Source of the DNA: Macrolepiota albuminosa
Lineage: Eukaryota > Basidiomycota > Agaricomycetes > Agaricales > Agaricaceae
Direction: 5' to 3'
DNA length: 64,000 bases
Assembly (NCBI GenBank): GCA_027475525.1
Contig: JAMWFC010000089.1
Coordinates: 248,001-312,000, forward strand
Positions within the stretch are counted from its first letter, which is position 1. Every line of letters starts with the position of its first letter. The notes below the pieces were generated by a model. It was not told where the DNA came from. It ran no database searches and was given only the letters and a program-made list of their open reading frames with translations. A program made the position numbers and the translations under genes. Shown piece by piece: positions 19,409-31,278 of this stretch.

Positions 19409-22400
19409 TTAATGTCGTACACGCTTCTTCAAGCGTAATGGTAACTCTTCCTCCGGAGGAGGCGTAGGCCGAGGCACTGCATCTGAAATCTGCTCTTCTT
19501 CTCGAGGAGCCTCCACTTCTTGCATTTCTTCGTCATCGTCGTCTGTTCGTGGACGTTTGCGGGATATTTTAGGAGTTTCTACCTCATTAGCGGAAGGTTC
19601 AACGAGATCTTCAACAGCCACCTTTTCACCTGCAGATTGTACGACAGACTCATTATCAGCCTCTGGTATTGGCTCCGTAGGCTTGCCGTATGTCACAGGC
19701 CGTGGTCGCGCTTTGGGCGTAGTGGGATCTGCTCGCTCGTCCATATTTTCATCGGCAGTATGCTCTATTTCCTCCTCTGTCTCAGCAGCTGATGCACGAG
19801 TTTTGCGTTTCGGTCGCGGCCGAGGACGGGGCCGTGAAGGCTCAATGGCCTCATTTTCAGTTGCCATTTCACCATCGGTGCCCTCCTCATCAGTTGTTAC
19901 GCCACCAGCGGCCGTTTTCGCCTTCGCCTTGCGTCCACTGACTGCGCCTGGAAAAACATCATAAACATTTCCATTGAAATGCCCAACAAATAGAACTCAC
20001 CCTTTTCTTTGGACATGGCAGTTGACAAGCGCTTCTCATATGCTCTTTGAGACTCCCATACTTTGGAAGTAGCTGATACCTCCACCTTAGCCTGGTCCAG
20101 TGCCTGGTCCATGTGTGCTTTTCTATGGCACCTGATTTTAGGACATCTACATGATTCATATATATGATGACGTACATTTTCAACGCATCTCTGCTCGGAA
20201 TCACACCGAGCAGCGGGACGAGCACCCTAAAGAACAGAACAGCCAACTTGATCGACTTCTTGTTCTTGTTGCTCTCGTAAACCGTCAGGCGCTTGACAAT
20301 CCACGACACTAATTCCGTATGGATTTGAACAACGAACTGACTGTCTAGACGGCGAATGATGGATAACTGGCTTCCGCGCACAACAAAACACGTCGCAAGT
20401 AATTTTGCCAGCTGTATGGAATTAGTCTCGTCGTTAACAACACCGTCCAGTACTAGGGTATATGACTTTATAAACAATGTAAGTTGCGAGAAAGGGTATT
20501 TAAGACCTGTGACTTACCTCTTTCAAAGCCTGAGTGACAATGCCCACAATGATATCGCCATGTTTGTTCATCGTTCCTTCTTCCCGAAGGATATCCACCA
20601 CAACCTTGGAACAGGCATCGAAGGCAAGACCTAACCTACCATAATGAGCAAGGAGGACATAACCATGGCGTATATGAATGGCTCCGGCACGTATTGCTCG
20701 CAGGAAAGTCGACATGACATCAATGAATAAGTACTCCTCTTCTAACTGGGCTCGAGAAGAAACATCGACTAAAGGTCGGAAGCGTCAAAAATGTAGGTAT
20801 GCGATGAGAGAAAAACTGAACGTACTTTCCACCTCGCGCTTCTTTCCTTTTGATCGCTTAGCAGTGCCATCAGCATCCTCCGCAGGCTGCTCATCCTCAC
20901 TTTCACCTCCACTTTGGTTCTGAACTTGCTCGTTGTCATCACTAGCTGAGGTAAGGGTATCGGCGTATCGTTCGATCTCGGCTTGAATATATCCCGCACA
21001 ACGATATTGAACCTCATCATCCAGAGTTATTGATATCGCCGCGATAGGTGACGGGTTTCCATTTGCATCATGGGTTGCTCCAGGAGCAAACAAGACATGA
21101 AGATCAAGCAAGTTTCTGAACGCCTTAACGTTCGGTATATTAACACTCAAATGAGAGACTGGACGCATCGAAGTACTTACCGCCCTCTTGACATTATCTG
21201 CAGTGTTTGATTGAGTGCCAACTGCATATTCTACTAATTTTTCAAGAAGCGCCTCGCGTTGTGTAACGAGACCTTCCTGTAATCTGACATCTTCCGGGGT
21301 GGGGTCTGCCTCGTGTCTAAGGCTTTTGCCCTTCCACATCAGATGCAATGTGAGAACCTGAAGCGCTTGCTCAATCATCTGGATGGAAAAGCGTGAGATA
21401 GATAGTCAAACTTAATCCTGGCGAGATCTCACCGATGCTTCATCCTTATATCCTAACCTCCCTCTTTCAATAAGAGCGTTGAGAATATCCCAAGCACTAC
21501 TTTGTTTGCCCCCCTCATCTTCTTCGATCCATGCCGTCATATTTCGACTTCCAAAGAGGACTGCCAGCCGCGTACACAGCGCACTCAACGCTAGAACCTC
21601 ATCTTCGCTGAACGATGCCACCTCGATCTCATCACGCCCAGCAACAGCATCACGAAGACTCGTTGAAATTTCATCTTCCAGTTCGAGTATCTTCGTATTG
21701 TTGGTATTTGACAAGCTGGTCGCATCCATGAAGTAACGTATTGCGGCGATAGCATGCGTGAGCACGTTCAGTGATGAATGCGATAAGAACTGCTTCGTCA
21801 CGTCATCCCAGAGGCTGGCATATCCCTGGATGTAACCAGAAACATCAGAAGTTAGCGCTAAAACTGATTCTTTTATGGATGACAGAAGACAAACAGTGAT
21901 CATTCGCATCTCCAGATATAGGTCCAGATTCATCAACGTCGGGATGATGAGGACATCAGCGATACGGTTCTGGTCAGTTTGATATTTGATGAAGAGTCGT
22001 GGAAGGCCTTTGATCAGTTCACGAGTTATGTCGTTTGTCACATTCTCATCTTCGCCCTAAACGATGCCAATTCCAAGCGCTCAGATATGGGAAATTGCGA
22101 AGATCATTACTACATTGCTTACCTTCTTCCCACCAGCAGCCTCCGCCTTTGCCCTCCGAAGCGACGTCACCAACACCTCGAGCAGCATAGATTCCTCAAG
22201 ATCGTCCAACCGCCATGCCTCATCCACAACCGAATCTGGCGTGCTGACCTTCCCATTTGGTCGTCCCCTCGACCGTTTCGAAGATCCTTGCTCTGGCTCC
22301 TGTGATTCCGCACCCTCGGCTGCAGAATGATCTAGTAACAAGAGATCCAACAGCGCTTCCCACTCTCGAACCGCGTCTACCTCCTCCCATAGAGCCTCTA

Positions 22401-24450
22401 TAGCAAGTGCTGTTCGCCCTTTATGGTCCATCGCAACGAGCGCAGCAACCTCCCGCCGTTTGCGAGGTTGAGTGGTAGTCGTAACATCCTCCCCATCCGC
22501 CTCATTGACATCATCGTCTTCATCGCCAATCATCTTGTCAAGGGTCTTACACCATTTGACTAGAAGTACGGCCAGGGCTTTAAATCCTGCACGTCGGTGA
22601 TCCTCGTCACTTAGTTTGTTCTTGCCCACCAATCGCTCGTCGACCGCCTCTTCCCAAACACCTCTGACGAACTGGCTAACAGCTTTACGGACCCTTGCTT
22701 CCTCATCGAAGAGCAAAAGACAGAGCTTCTCACGTTCTTCGTCTTCGAGAAGCGAGTGCCTGTCGATAGCGCCAAGGACCTGGATGACTGCAACCCGAAT
22801 GGCGATTTCAGTATCGCTGGTAGCCATCTCAACCAGCCGAGGTTTGAAGCGTTCCGTAAAGTGATTGAAAGAGCCGGTATAACTACCCTGCTCGTAAACA
22901 CCAGTAAGAGACTTCACCGCCTCAAGACGAACATGCGTGTTCGAGTCTGACAGGACCCAACCGACGTAGCGCAGGTATGAGGCATCCAGAAAATGACCAG
23001 GGTATTTCTTGAACCACAAGCCAATCGCATGAACGCATTCCGCGCGGATGTTAGGGTCAAGGTCACGATAACGGTGCACGAAGACTCTGAGACCGTATGA
23101 TTAGTTGCCATGTAACGTAGGATTTCTGGTTCTGCTTACCCATCAACGAATTCCTTCAAGAACTCGGCCAGCTTGGTCCGACGTTTCCTTATCTCGTGTG
23201 CTTTGGCTTCTAATTCCTTATCTCTAGCGCCACTTCCCTTATTAGTTGACTTTCGCTTTTTCTCTCCCTCGCGTTGACGGCCAACGACTTCTGCCTCTTT
23301 CTCGACTGCCGCTGCAACGTCGCAAAGCGCAGTCTCAACTTCAAGAGCAACTACGGTGGCTGTGTGTCTGAAGCTTCGGATCTGAGATGATGACATGGCG
23401 ATAACCCATGTTTGCAGAGTTTGCATTAAATCGGAGGTATATAGAGCTCCAAGGTCGGCTGAGGAAGCGACAAGTCGTTCAATGAACTCGGATAGGGATT
23501 TGCGAAATCTTTTGAAGACTGGCAGTTTGGATGTGAGAGGGTATACTGGGGAATTATCCTGAATTTAGACGTTAAGGTTGAATTTATCAGATGAGAAAAA
23601 ATGGACACGCCTGCTTCAAGCCTTCAGTAAAATTATCAAGAGCATCCACAACTCCGTCATAATCGACGGCCTCGTCCGCATTGACTGAGTCGTTGCACCC
23701 ACATGCACGAAGAATGAGGTTAATAAGCTCCGCAAGAGCAGCACCGGGTGATTGCTCGAGAGACTCCAGAAAATCCTCCGCAGTTGACTGCAAGGCAGCT
23801 GAGGGGTTCATAATGGCATCTACAACACGAGAAGTTAGACTATAGCAACCCAGATATTTATGTATTTATGGCACGTACTAAAAAGTGGGTTATCAGCAGC
23901 AATTTTCGTGTCTTTTGCGACTCGAGCAGCATCGTACGCGTCTTCCCCTTCCTTGACCTTCCTACCTCTTTTTGCCATGGTAGACTTAGCAACCTTTTCT
24001 CCTGCAGCCTTTGCAACACGTGGCTTCTTCACAGGGGGCGCGCCCTTAGCCTTGGGTGTTGATGTTTTATTCTGCACCTTCTTTGCTGGTGTCTTAGACT
24101 TTGCGACGCGATAATCTTCCTCTTCTTCGTCGGCATCACCACCTTCTTCTTCTTCGTCCACGTCATCGTTTCTATGTTCCTGCCCCTCTGTTTCGTTCCC
24201 TTCGTCGCTGTCATGGCGTTTGCGCTTGCCTTTGCTCACCACTGTGTTCAGCTGTCAAATTAGTCGATCATGGCTCTTATGGGACTCGGACCTGGTGTAA
24301 ATATTTTTGTTGGCTTCCTCTCTCGCTGAGATCAAATTAGTCGATCATGGCTCTTATGGGACTCGGACCTGGTGTAAATATTTTTGTTGGCTTCCTCTCT
24401 CGCTGAGATCGACGTGGGGCAGAGGGCGTAGCCGGGCTCTCGGAAGCCAT
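19409..24450 (-). CDS. SCC3: Cohesin subunit Scc3/STAG (stromal antigen family)
   Basis: Twelve exons: 24450-24369, 24241-23879, 23819-23611, 23558-23140, 23086-22123, 22056-21433, 21378-21181, 21123-20826, 20768-20518, 20465-20176, 20131-20001, 19947-19409. They sum to 4,368 nt in one frame (1,455 aa). After a basic/acidic N-terminus comes the STAG domain (about 149-260): NPLFNAIMNPSAAL, then LINLILRACGCN. Next is the stromalin conservative domain at about 358: VFVHRYRDLDPNIRAECVH. A long HEAT-like helical body follows, and an acidic/basic disordered tail ends RLKKRVRH. In the family this subunit binds the Scc1 kleisin, DNA and the loader, and is essential for sister-chromatid cohesion. Oddities: intron 1 (24242-24368) contains a 77-bp tandem copy of the exon 1 end and would be a normal 50 nt without it; the intron at 23559-23610 appears to use a GC donor (CAG|GCGTGT). 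Confidence 0.93.
24256..24410. repeat. Exact 77-bp tandem duplication across the Scc3 exon 1 splice donor
   Basis: CAAATTAGTCGATCATGG recurs at 24256 and 24333; the copies are identical over 77 bp. The extra copy lies inside intron 1 of Scc3 and duplicates the last ~40 bases of exon 1 with its donor site. Using the inner donor leads to an in-frame TGA. Probable assembly artefact. Confidence 0.92.
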
Positions 24451-24685
24451 GGTCGTCGCGTCGCGTCAAGATTGGTGTGTAAACAATACGAAACAAGTCA
24501 TCCCTTTGTTGGCATCATGCGGGAATCTAACGACAAGTGGAGTCCTCTCTCGAAGGCGATAGTACTCCTCCAAGGGCCAGTAAACAGGCCTTCTCTGTGC
24601 CGCAAATATTTTCTGGAAGTGAATACTCCGGAATAACGAAACATAACGCTATTTACGGTACTTTGGTACTCAGTCATCCTGCATC
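24451..24685. promoter_or_regulatory. Shared bidirectional promoter of Scc3 and the PP2C phosphatase
   Basis: Only 235 bp separate the two divergent start codons, so both promoters must lie here. No clear TATA box is seen. Confidence 0.5.
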
Positions 24686-25818
24686 ATGGATACGCAAGGT
24701 AGTACTGCCAGGAATTTGGATACGTTAAGCGACTCTGGAGTGGTGCACTCTTCGACGCAAACCGTAATCGGTTTCAGAGTACATGTATACCAGTACCAGC
24801 CCACAAAACGGCCCATCGAAGACAGATACTCGATTTCAACTAGTGATTCCCAAGACAGACTGCTCCTCGGCGTCTACGACGGTACGACATAGTTTTCATG
24901 TAAATTCTACACGCCAATCATCTCCTTCATTCTCTTTGTCGGGATAATCTAGGCCATGGCGGCTCAGCAACTGCGGAGCACATCAGCACCGTTCTACCTT
25001 CCACGATACTCGCGCACACGCCCGCGGACCATGCTCGCCTCTTCCAAGATACCGACGATACGCTGATTCAACAATTTGCAAAGGATCACTCCTTCCTCGG
25101 AACCAAATCTAAGAATTGGGTTCGGAACGCGCAGCTTGTGAAGTGCGGGTGCACAGCCTTGATCCTTGATGTCAATGTCGACACCCTAACTGCTTCGTTC
25201 GCGAATGCGGGCGATTGTAGAGCCGTAGTCTTCGACCCGAAGCACCAAGATGGTAAGTTGCAGCAAACGGAGGATTTGAATGCCAAGACGCCTTCAGAAA
25301 AGGAACGTCTATTGCATGAGCACCCTGGAGAGGACTCTGTAATTGTCGGTGGCCGTCTCTTTGGACGTATCATGAGTACTCGAGGTTGCCTCCCTTCCTC
25401 TGCCCTTGCATAATAGTTGACCTCTCGAACAGGTTTTGGTGACGCCTACTACAAACTCCCACTTGGCCCCATAAGCAATTGGCAACACAAACGCTACATC
25501 TCCGCGCTTTCATCTGTTGAAGATAACGGAAAGGTAACCATGTCCGAACAGTACACGTCCATGTTCCATTACTATCGTACACCCCCCTACCTCACCGCCA
25601 TACCCGAGGTGGGAACGTTCCAGCTGTGGTCGGGTGGTTTCGTCATCATGGCTACTGATGGTTTATGGGACTGTATCCATAGTGACGTAGCCGTGGATAC
25701 AGTGCGTCGTGGTATGGAGCAAGGTGTTGACAATCTCGCCGAGTATCTGCTGGATGTTATAAAAACCATTCAGAGCCCTGGAGACGATGTCACCATCGTG
25801 TTGCTGCAGATTCCATAG
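24686..25818 (+). CDS. PPM/PP2C-type phosphatase, pyruvate dehydrogenase phosphatase-like
   Basis: Three exons (24686-24881, 24953-25384, 25433-25818) give 337 aa in one frame. PP2C signatures in order: EDR near residue 45; VYDGHGG (D65, G66, a metal-binding pair created across intron 1); ANAGDCRAVV (149-158); STRGFGDAYYK across intron 2; TPPYLTAIPEV; ATDGLWD (D285) and GDDVTIVLL (D328). The metal-coordinating aspartates of the family are all present, so it should be an active Mg/Mn-dependent Ser/Thr phosphatase. TPPYLTAIPEV after a long insert resembles mitochondrial pyruvate dehydrogenase phosphatase; a mitochondrial role is likely but I see no strong targeting peptide. The intron 2 donor GTTGCC is weak; GTACTC 11 bases earlier would also keep the frame but would remove TR before GFGD. 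Confidence 0.9.
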
Positions 25819-27392
25819 GATTCAATTGCGGCAACGGATCAATCCCTTATGCTGTTTAACAGTCCTCATGCCCTCTCGTCCTTACTACTTTGTATCATAA
25901 TGTAACACAGACATACTGTTGTAGTCTTCGAGTTTCACGGCACCTCCTGCAACCATTTCTGTAGATCTGATATTGGTCTAACGTGACCGGCCCGATATCC
26001 CTTTCTTACTTCTCTAGTTATGTAACCGCCGGCAATTCACCTCCAATGGAAATTTAACAACTCTCGTCGATGCAGGTGTAAATTTGGACTTTCTTTTGAG
26101 CACTTCCCAACTCGTGCAGGAGACGCTGTGGAGTATTTACATTCCATGTCATTTGGCAGCTTCATCTAACTTGATAAAAAATCAGTTAGATGGGCGATCC
26201 ATTACTTTTTCCTGTCATCGGGAAAAACCGATTCATATACACCATATGCAATTTAAGAGGCCCAAAGGCTCGACAACGAAAAAAAAATTCAAGGATTCAG
26301 AACCGAAGAACCGAAGAACCATGCCACCCCAATCTCCGTTGTCTTCGCAGAAAAGAGAGAAAAAAAGTCATCTCAAAGGCCGGATTAAAATACGTGATCC
26401 GTCGGTGCCACTAGTGTAAACTTAGAACTTCCGGTCCGGGTTCCAGATACCGATGACTGTAAGAATCCTAGCAAAAGGTTGTGGCTCAAATCGACCCGGA
26501 AAATTTAGATGCCGGTTGCGATGTTGCTTCAAGACGAGGTCCCTTGAGGTGATAATTTTTACTAAACTCAGGCTCCCACCGACCATCTATCATCGTCGGA
26601 CCAATTGCCCCGTCGTAGTGAAGTGGCTGGACCTATAAGCGTCTCCCAAGCCAAAGCTTGGGAATTTTCGGTATTTGAGTGGCTTCGAGCGACAGTTTTT
26701 CAAATGATACAAGTTGAGCATCTAGAAAGACTTTAGTGATTGTCTATCCCTGGCAGATCCAGAGAGTGCTACATCTGTTCGTGCTGTCAGACACACGGCC
26801 CCAATCCTGCTCCTTGACTGGATTCTTGAAGAGTGAAGCGATAAAGACGGGATCAATTCCTGTTGCCTGTCGAGCACTGCATATCCATGCGCCGACATCA
26901 AGGCAGATCACATCACGCCAATAGCGCCCATGGAAAGAACATATGCATAATGGATATTGGGCGCGGGTGGGCACATCAGTTGACAGTGTCAGAAGATACT
27001 AATATGAGAATTGATATAACAAAGATACCCTTAAACCTGACGCTCTGCTGGAGATGATGACTCAGATACATAGAAGAGAGGAGACATTTTGGCCCCCCGC
27101 ACAGCCATCAGCACGATTGTCCGTCCAAATTGCTGACTACTCTTTGCTACTCTTTGATGGCCGTCTCCAATCATATGACTTCGCTAGCCATATCAATCAT
27201 TCATTACGTTGAACCACATACAACGCCGCGCAAAGGCGCTAAAAAAAACTCAGGGCCTCACTGTTACTCTATCTGGAGCATACTTTTTGCATCTTGACTT
27301 CCAAATGTGTACGCCTATGTGGTCGGGAAGTACCTATAAGTAGGCTGGTGATATCGGTGTGTCCCCAGCTATCCACCCCAGTTCCTTCGCCC
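25819..27392. other. Intergenic region, no gene recognised
   Basis: 1.6 kb with normal CpG and only short open frames without recognisable domains. Probably the 3' region of the phosphatase and upstream sequence of the next gene. Confidence 0.4.
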
Positions 27393-28892
27393 ATGGCCTC
27401 TTCCTCGCTACAGAAAACTACTGTCACGTATGCTGACGCTTTGAGATCGATAAACTCTCCGGGTGTAAGGGCAGACCTTGACAGCGCGTGTGAGCAGCTT
27501 GCCTTGACCACCATCCGTCTTATGGGAAATTTCGACTCCATTGCAAAGCAACTTCATACGATTGATATGTCAGGATCTAAACCACCCTTCAAGCCACAGT
27601 GGGAGTTGCTACACAAGGTATGAGCATCGTCGTGTTTTGGCTGTGCCACCATCAAACTAGCCCTTCAACAGGACTTGAAAGATCTCCTCTGGAATTTTCG
27701 TAATAACGCGTGTTTCATTTCCAGGCGCCTCAAGTGTAAGTGGTTGTGAGTCAGAAGACCTCCGCTTCGCATTAATTGTTCGTTCTATAGTGTTCTGTAC
27801 AGTGGTTCTCCCATTGTTGGCGCGCAACTCTTCCTCTCCTCGTTCGCATAATGAAAAACTTCGAGTGCTTGGTTCATTCATGAGTGTATGTAAACGTTTA
27901 TATCTCAAGTTCTCGACTGCCAAGCCCATATAACTTGTTTAGATTTCAGCAGATCATGCTGCCCTGACGCGTAATCTTGTGGGAAGCGCAATGACATTCA
28001 ACAACTCACTCAATACTTTTCACACGGGATTCCTGAAATTCGCCCGTCACAGAGCATCAGGAGGTCAACAAGAGCTGCGAGACCTTGCGCACAAGCTCAG
28101 TGACCTCGAAAGCAACATTCGACAGTACGTTCGTTCTCCGATATTCACAAGCGCATGATAACCAGAAAGTCATCAATCAGACTTTTTACAGCGGTAATAC
28201 TCTCTTATCTTATAAGTTTCAAAGCAGAGAGTGACCCTTTATCATGTAGAATGCGAAATACTCTGGCTCGGACGTAACACATTTTGCCTTCTTCATGTAC
28301 AGAAGTTGCGCGTTGTCGAAGCAGAAATCATCACGGTCAAGAATGACGCATCACCGACTGGCGAGTAATATGACTAAAGTGTTAAGCCGGAACTAACGTC
28401 TATAACAGGCCCTTAGTACACCCGAGCTTGGCCGATTATACGAACAACTTGATCGTATGTTGCCTGCCTTGACTTTGTAGGTGACCCAAGACTTAACTTC
28501 TATAGTTATTCGAAATGAGGTTGCACATGCGCAGTACACAGCCCAGATCTGTCATAGCAAGACAGATGCACTTACCAGTGCCCAGACGACGATGTCATCG
28601 CTTCTATTTGATGAGATGGTCTCCATTGAGGCAGGCCTAAGTCTCTTCTTGTCCATCTGGTCAAGGCTCCATGGAGACTGCAGTGACATACTTCATTGGA
28701 TTCAAAATCCACGAAACTTCTCTGTTTGTCTTTACCTCCCAATTATCAGGATTTTGCTTAGCTTCATCACAGGAGACGCCTGGTGTAATCATTGGCTTTC
28801 TGGATGGAAATCATACGCTCTATGCCACAGTGGCAGATGCACTTGATACTCTTGCGACGGGAATTGATACGTCCCGATTTGTCGAGACGTGA
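27393..28892 (+). CDS. Hypothetical helical protein, nine short exons
   Basis: A best-fit model joins 27393-27617, 27672-27735, 27791-27885, 27943-28128, 28181-28193, 28250-28364, 28417-28454, 28506-28640 and 28684-28892 in one frame (359 aa). Introns have GTATGT/GTAAGT-like donors and CTAAC/CTTAAC branch sites. The middle part is mostly helical (FARHRASGGQQELRDLAHKL, then LGRLYEQLD + LIRNEVAHAQ). The end (GVIIGFLDGNHTLYATVADA ... DTSRFVET) may be a hydrophobic helix and tail. I recognise no family. The 13-nt exon 5 and the exon 8/9 junction (donor A|GTCTCT) are the least certain; a 28-nt exon 5 starting at 28166 also keeps the frame. Exon-intron texture argues for a real gene. Confidence 0.55.
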
Positions 28893-29387
28893 TACTTTTC
28901 ACGTTGGTACGCTCCGCACGCTTTTTTGCACGTAGAGATTGTTACAGATCATGATAATTTCGACGTGCGACTGCACCGTGATACTATCATGATGGATTTT
29001 CTTTCTATATTTTCCATCGCAACATCATGTTGGCACTGGCAAATTTAATACCCTTCCTGTTACTATGTCATAATGGCGCTATTCCAATGAGTTGCTAATG
29101 CCAATATTGAAGATACTGATACTTTGTCGATGGTGTGATCGAAAGATCAGTGACAAATAAGGGTCAGTTCCTCGTCGATATACATGTAACGCATAGATAG
29201 GATATATATAACTCAAATATTGATCTTCTGCGGCCTTGAACAGTATGACGTGCGCATAAACACGAACGTCGTTCCATGTCTCGGAGATATTCGAACCTTT
29301 GCTAGAACACACTACTGAATTTTATGTAAATGGGCCCCTTGTGTATAGGTCAGTCGGAAACAAGATGGTGTAGGGCGGATTCTGATC
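28893..29387. other. Intergenic region, nothing recognised
   Basis: 495 bp, AT-rich, no coding or RNA signal seen. Confidence 0.4.
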
Positions 29388-29871
29388 ATGGGTGAATCCG
29401 AATACCAGCAAGTTCATTTCGAGGGACTAACGTCGCGAACTTCCCAAGAAGAGCTTGAAGGGGATGATTCGGGCGACCACTTTCCCAAAATAAATCGCGA
29501 CATCAGCCTTGTCTATGTCGTGCGGTTGCGGAGAAGAGTCGACTACGACCAAGTAAAGGTACTCAAACAGAAAGCTGAATGGATGTTCTTGTCTCAGTGA
29601 AATTTGCTGTATTAAGTCTAAAATATTATCTTAGAAACTTCCTTCGCAACATAAGTATGAAATCAAGGACCAAAACTACAAGCTCACGGAGGCCTTGATG
29701 ATAGACACACTTAATAAAGAGCATTTTAGGCTTGTCGATCATCGAAATTGCAGATGTGGCCGAGAAGCCGAAGAAAATCAATTAGAGATATCGGCAGAAG
29801 GCAGTTTCTCGAGGTCGCCTACGTTGGATTCGATAGATTCAAAGATTGGCGATGTGGCACTTGTCAACTGA
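29388..29871 (+). CDS. Hypothetical small protein, two exons
   Basis: Exons 29388-29558 and 29635-29871 join at phase 0 to 135 aa. The 76-bp intron is GTACTC...TTAG. The protein starts MGESEYQQVHFEGL, is strongly charged, has SLVYVVRLRRRVDYD near its middle and NCRCGREAEENQ near the end. No domain is recognised. The open second exon (78 codons) with a clean acceptor favours a real gene, but there is no homology support. Confidence 0.4.
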
Positions 29872-30014
29872 TGAGCAAGTCAAAGAAGTCAAAGTTGGGG
29901 ACCATTCCGGGTCATGGAAATTATTTAAGCAAAGGAATTTTTCAGTCCCAGTTCTTCTCGACGACTGAGTATGGCATTGAGCTCAATGTACTTGCTGTGG
30001 TTGGCTACCAAAGA

Positions 30015-30224
30015 TCCTGAGCTCAAAATGTTGTTCAATTATTTCCTTCCATATGTCCCAGCAGCTAGTGGTACATGTACTCAATATTTATTGGCTCATC
30101 ACAAGAAAACACACTTTAACAATGGTGGAAGGTTTTGAGTGCTGTATGAGATGACATTCATGTAGGTTTGAACACGTAGGTGCGCTGCTGATTCTATGCA
30201 TTGAACAACATTTTGAGCTCAGGA
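30015..30224. mobile_element. 210-bp MITE with 25-bp terminal inverted repeats
   Basis: TCCTGAGCTCAAAATGTTGT at 30015 is the inverse of the sequence ending at 30224, perfect over 25 bases. The interior is non-coding. The motif GAGCTCAAAA resembles the Tc1-family end AGCTCAAAAAAC, so it could be a distant relative. The element sits in gene territory and has kept intact ends. Confidence 0.75.
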
Positions 30225-31278
30225 CCTTTGTTAGTCAACAAAGCAAGTAGATTGAAGTCAAAGATGCATGGACCAATGTGAGGGCTATATGCGCAAAAGT
30301 CCGGGAGAGCAATGCGTACGAAAAATGGTGGGTTCCTGACGAGTTGTCAAGTCGATCAGTGGACGAATGAAGGTGTTCGGTCTTAAAGTAGCCCTCCCAA
30401 GTCGTGATCATGCACCGTCTAAGGATAAAAAACGTTAAACAAACCATGAGGATATTTGGAGAGCCCAAACACGGTATGTACGTTTATTTTTGATAGCTTT
30501 GGGATCGTGGGAAAATGATTTTTTATGATATGCACGTGACTACACAAGCGATTTGCCTGTGCACTGTCAGTTGTACACTCAACGTCTTGTCATGAAACTT
30601 CCCCTCTTTTTTGTCCTCATCCTATATCATACTTCGGCATGCTGGATCTCTACTTTACTTCCGACTATATCACTGGAGCGGGCATGCACCAATACGATTC
30701 ATATATATAAGGCATTCCACCGCCTCCCCAACGCCCGCTTGCTTAGACTATGACATGTTTATTCTTGTGTCTCCTCTTGTGGTGTCTCAAGTCATTTGCG
30801 CTTCCATCCCCGTGTCTTGGACTTCGTCTTAATGCTTAGAGATGAAGCCAAATCGAGTCGAAACATTTGGCACGTCTGACTGATCTTTTTCATATGGGAA
30901 TCGATCCATCATGATAATCCCTTCAATTGTCTCTTGTCAAAGCAACGACATAGTGCAACTTTCCGTTTTTGACAGGCATGGGAAAAAGTCTTTTGATACC
31001 TTGTATCAAAGGTTCAGGCGCCTTTGAGGACAGCACATCCTCAGAGGAGTAGCACAGTTTTCTTGATACACCAAGGAACCGGGCTTATCTATCGAAGCTG
31101 GTTCATGTAATTCTGCCCGGACAGGGTTCTGTTTACGTTAACACAGGTTTTCAGAACTGATGTGAACTGTTGTTATACTGATTTCATCTGGACATTGTCA
31201 GAATGAAGCAATTAGACATGTCAACGTGAGCGATTTCAATTGGATTTTATAGGACTGAAAGTTCTCTCCTCAACCACT
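30225..31278. other. Upstream region of the first membrane-protein gene
   Basis: About 1 kb with short open frames only; none is convincing. A TTTTATAGG TATA-like element lies at about 31,243-31,251, some 35 bp before the start codon. Confidence 0.35.

Noticed and set aside
28250..28370. Splicing at GTAACA...TACAG inside the hypothetical gene
   Set aside because: Would require a 29-nt intron, too short for the spliceosome; reading straight through in another phase is open.
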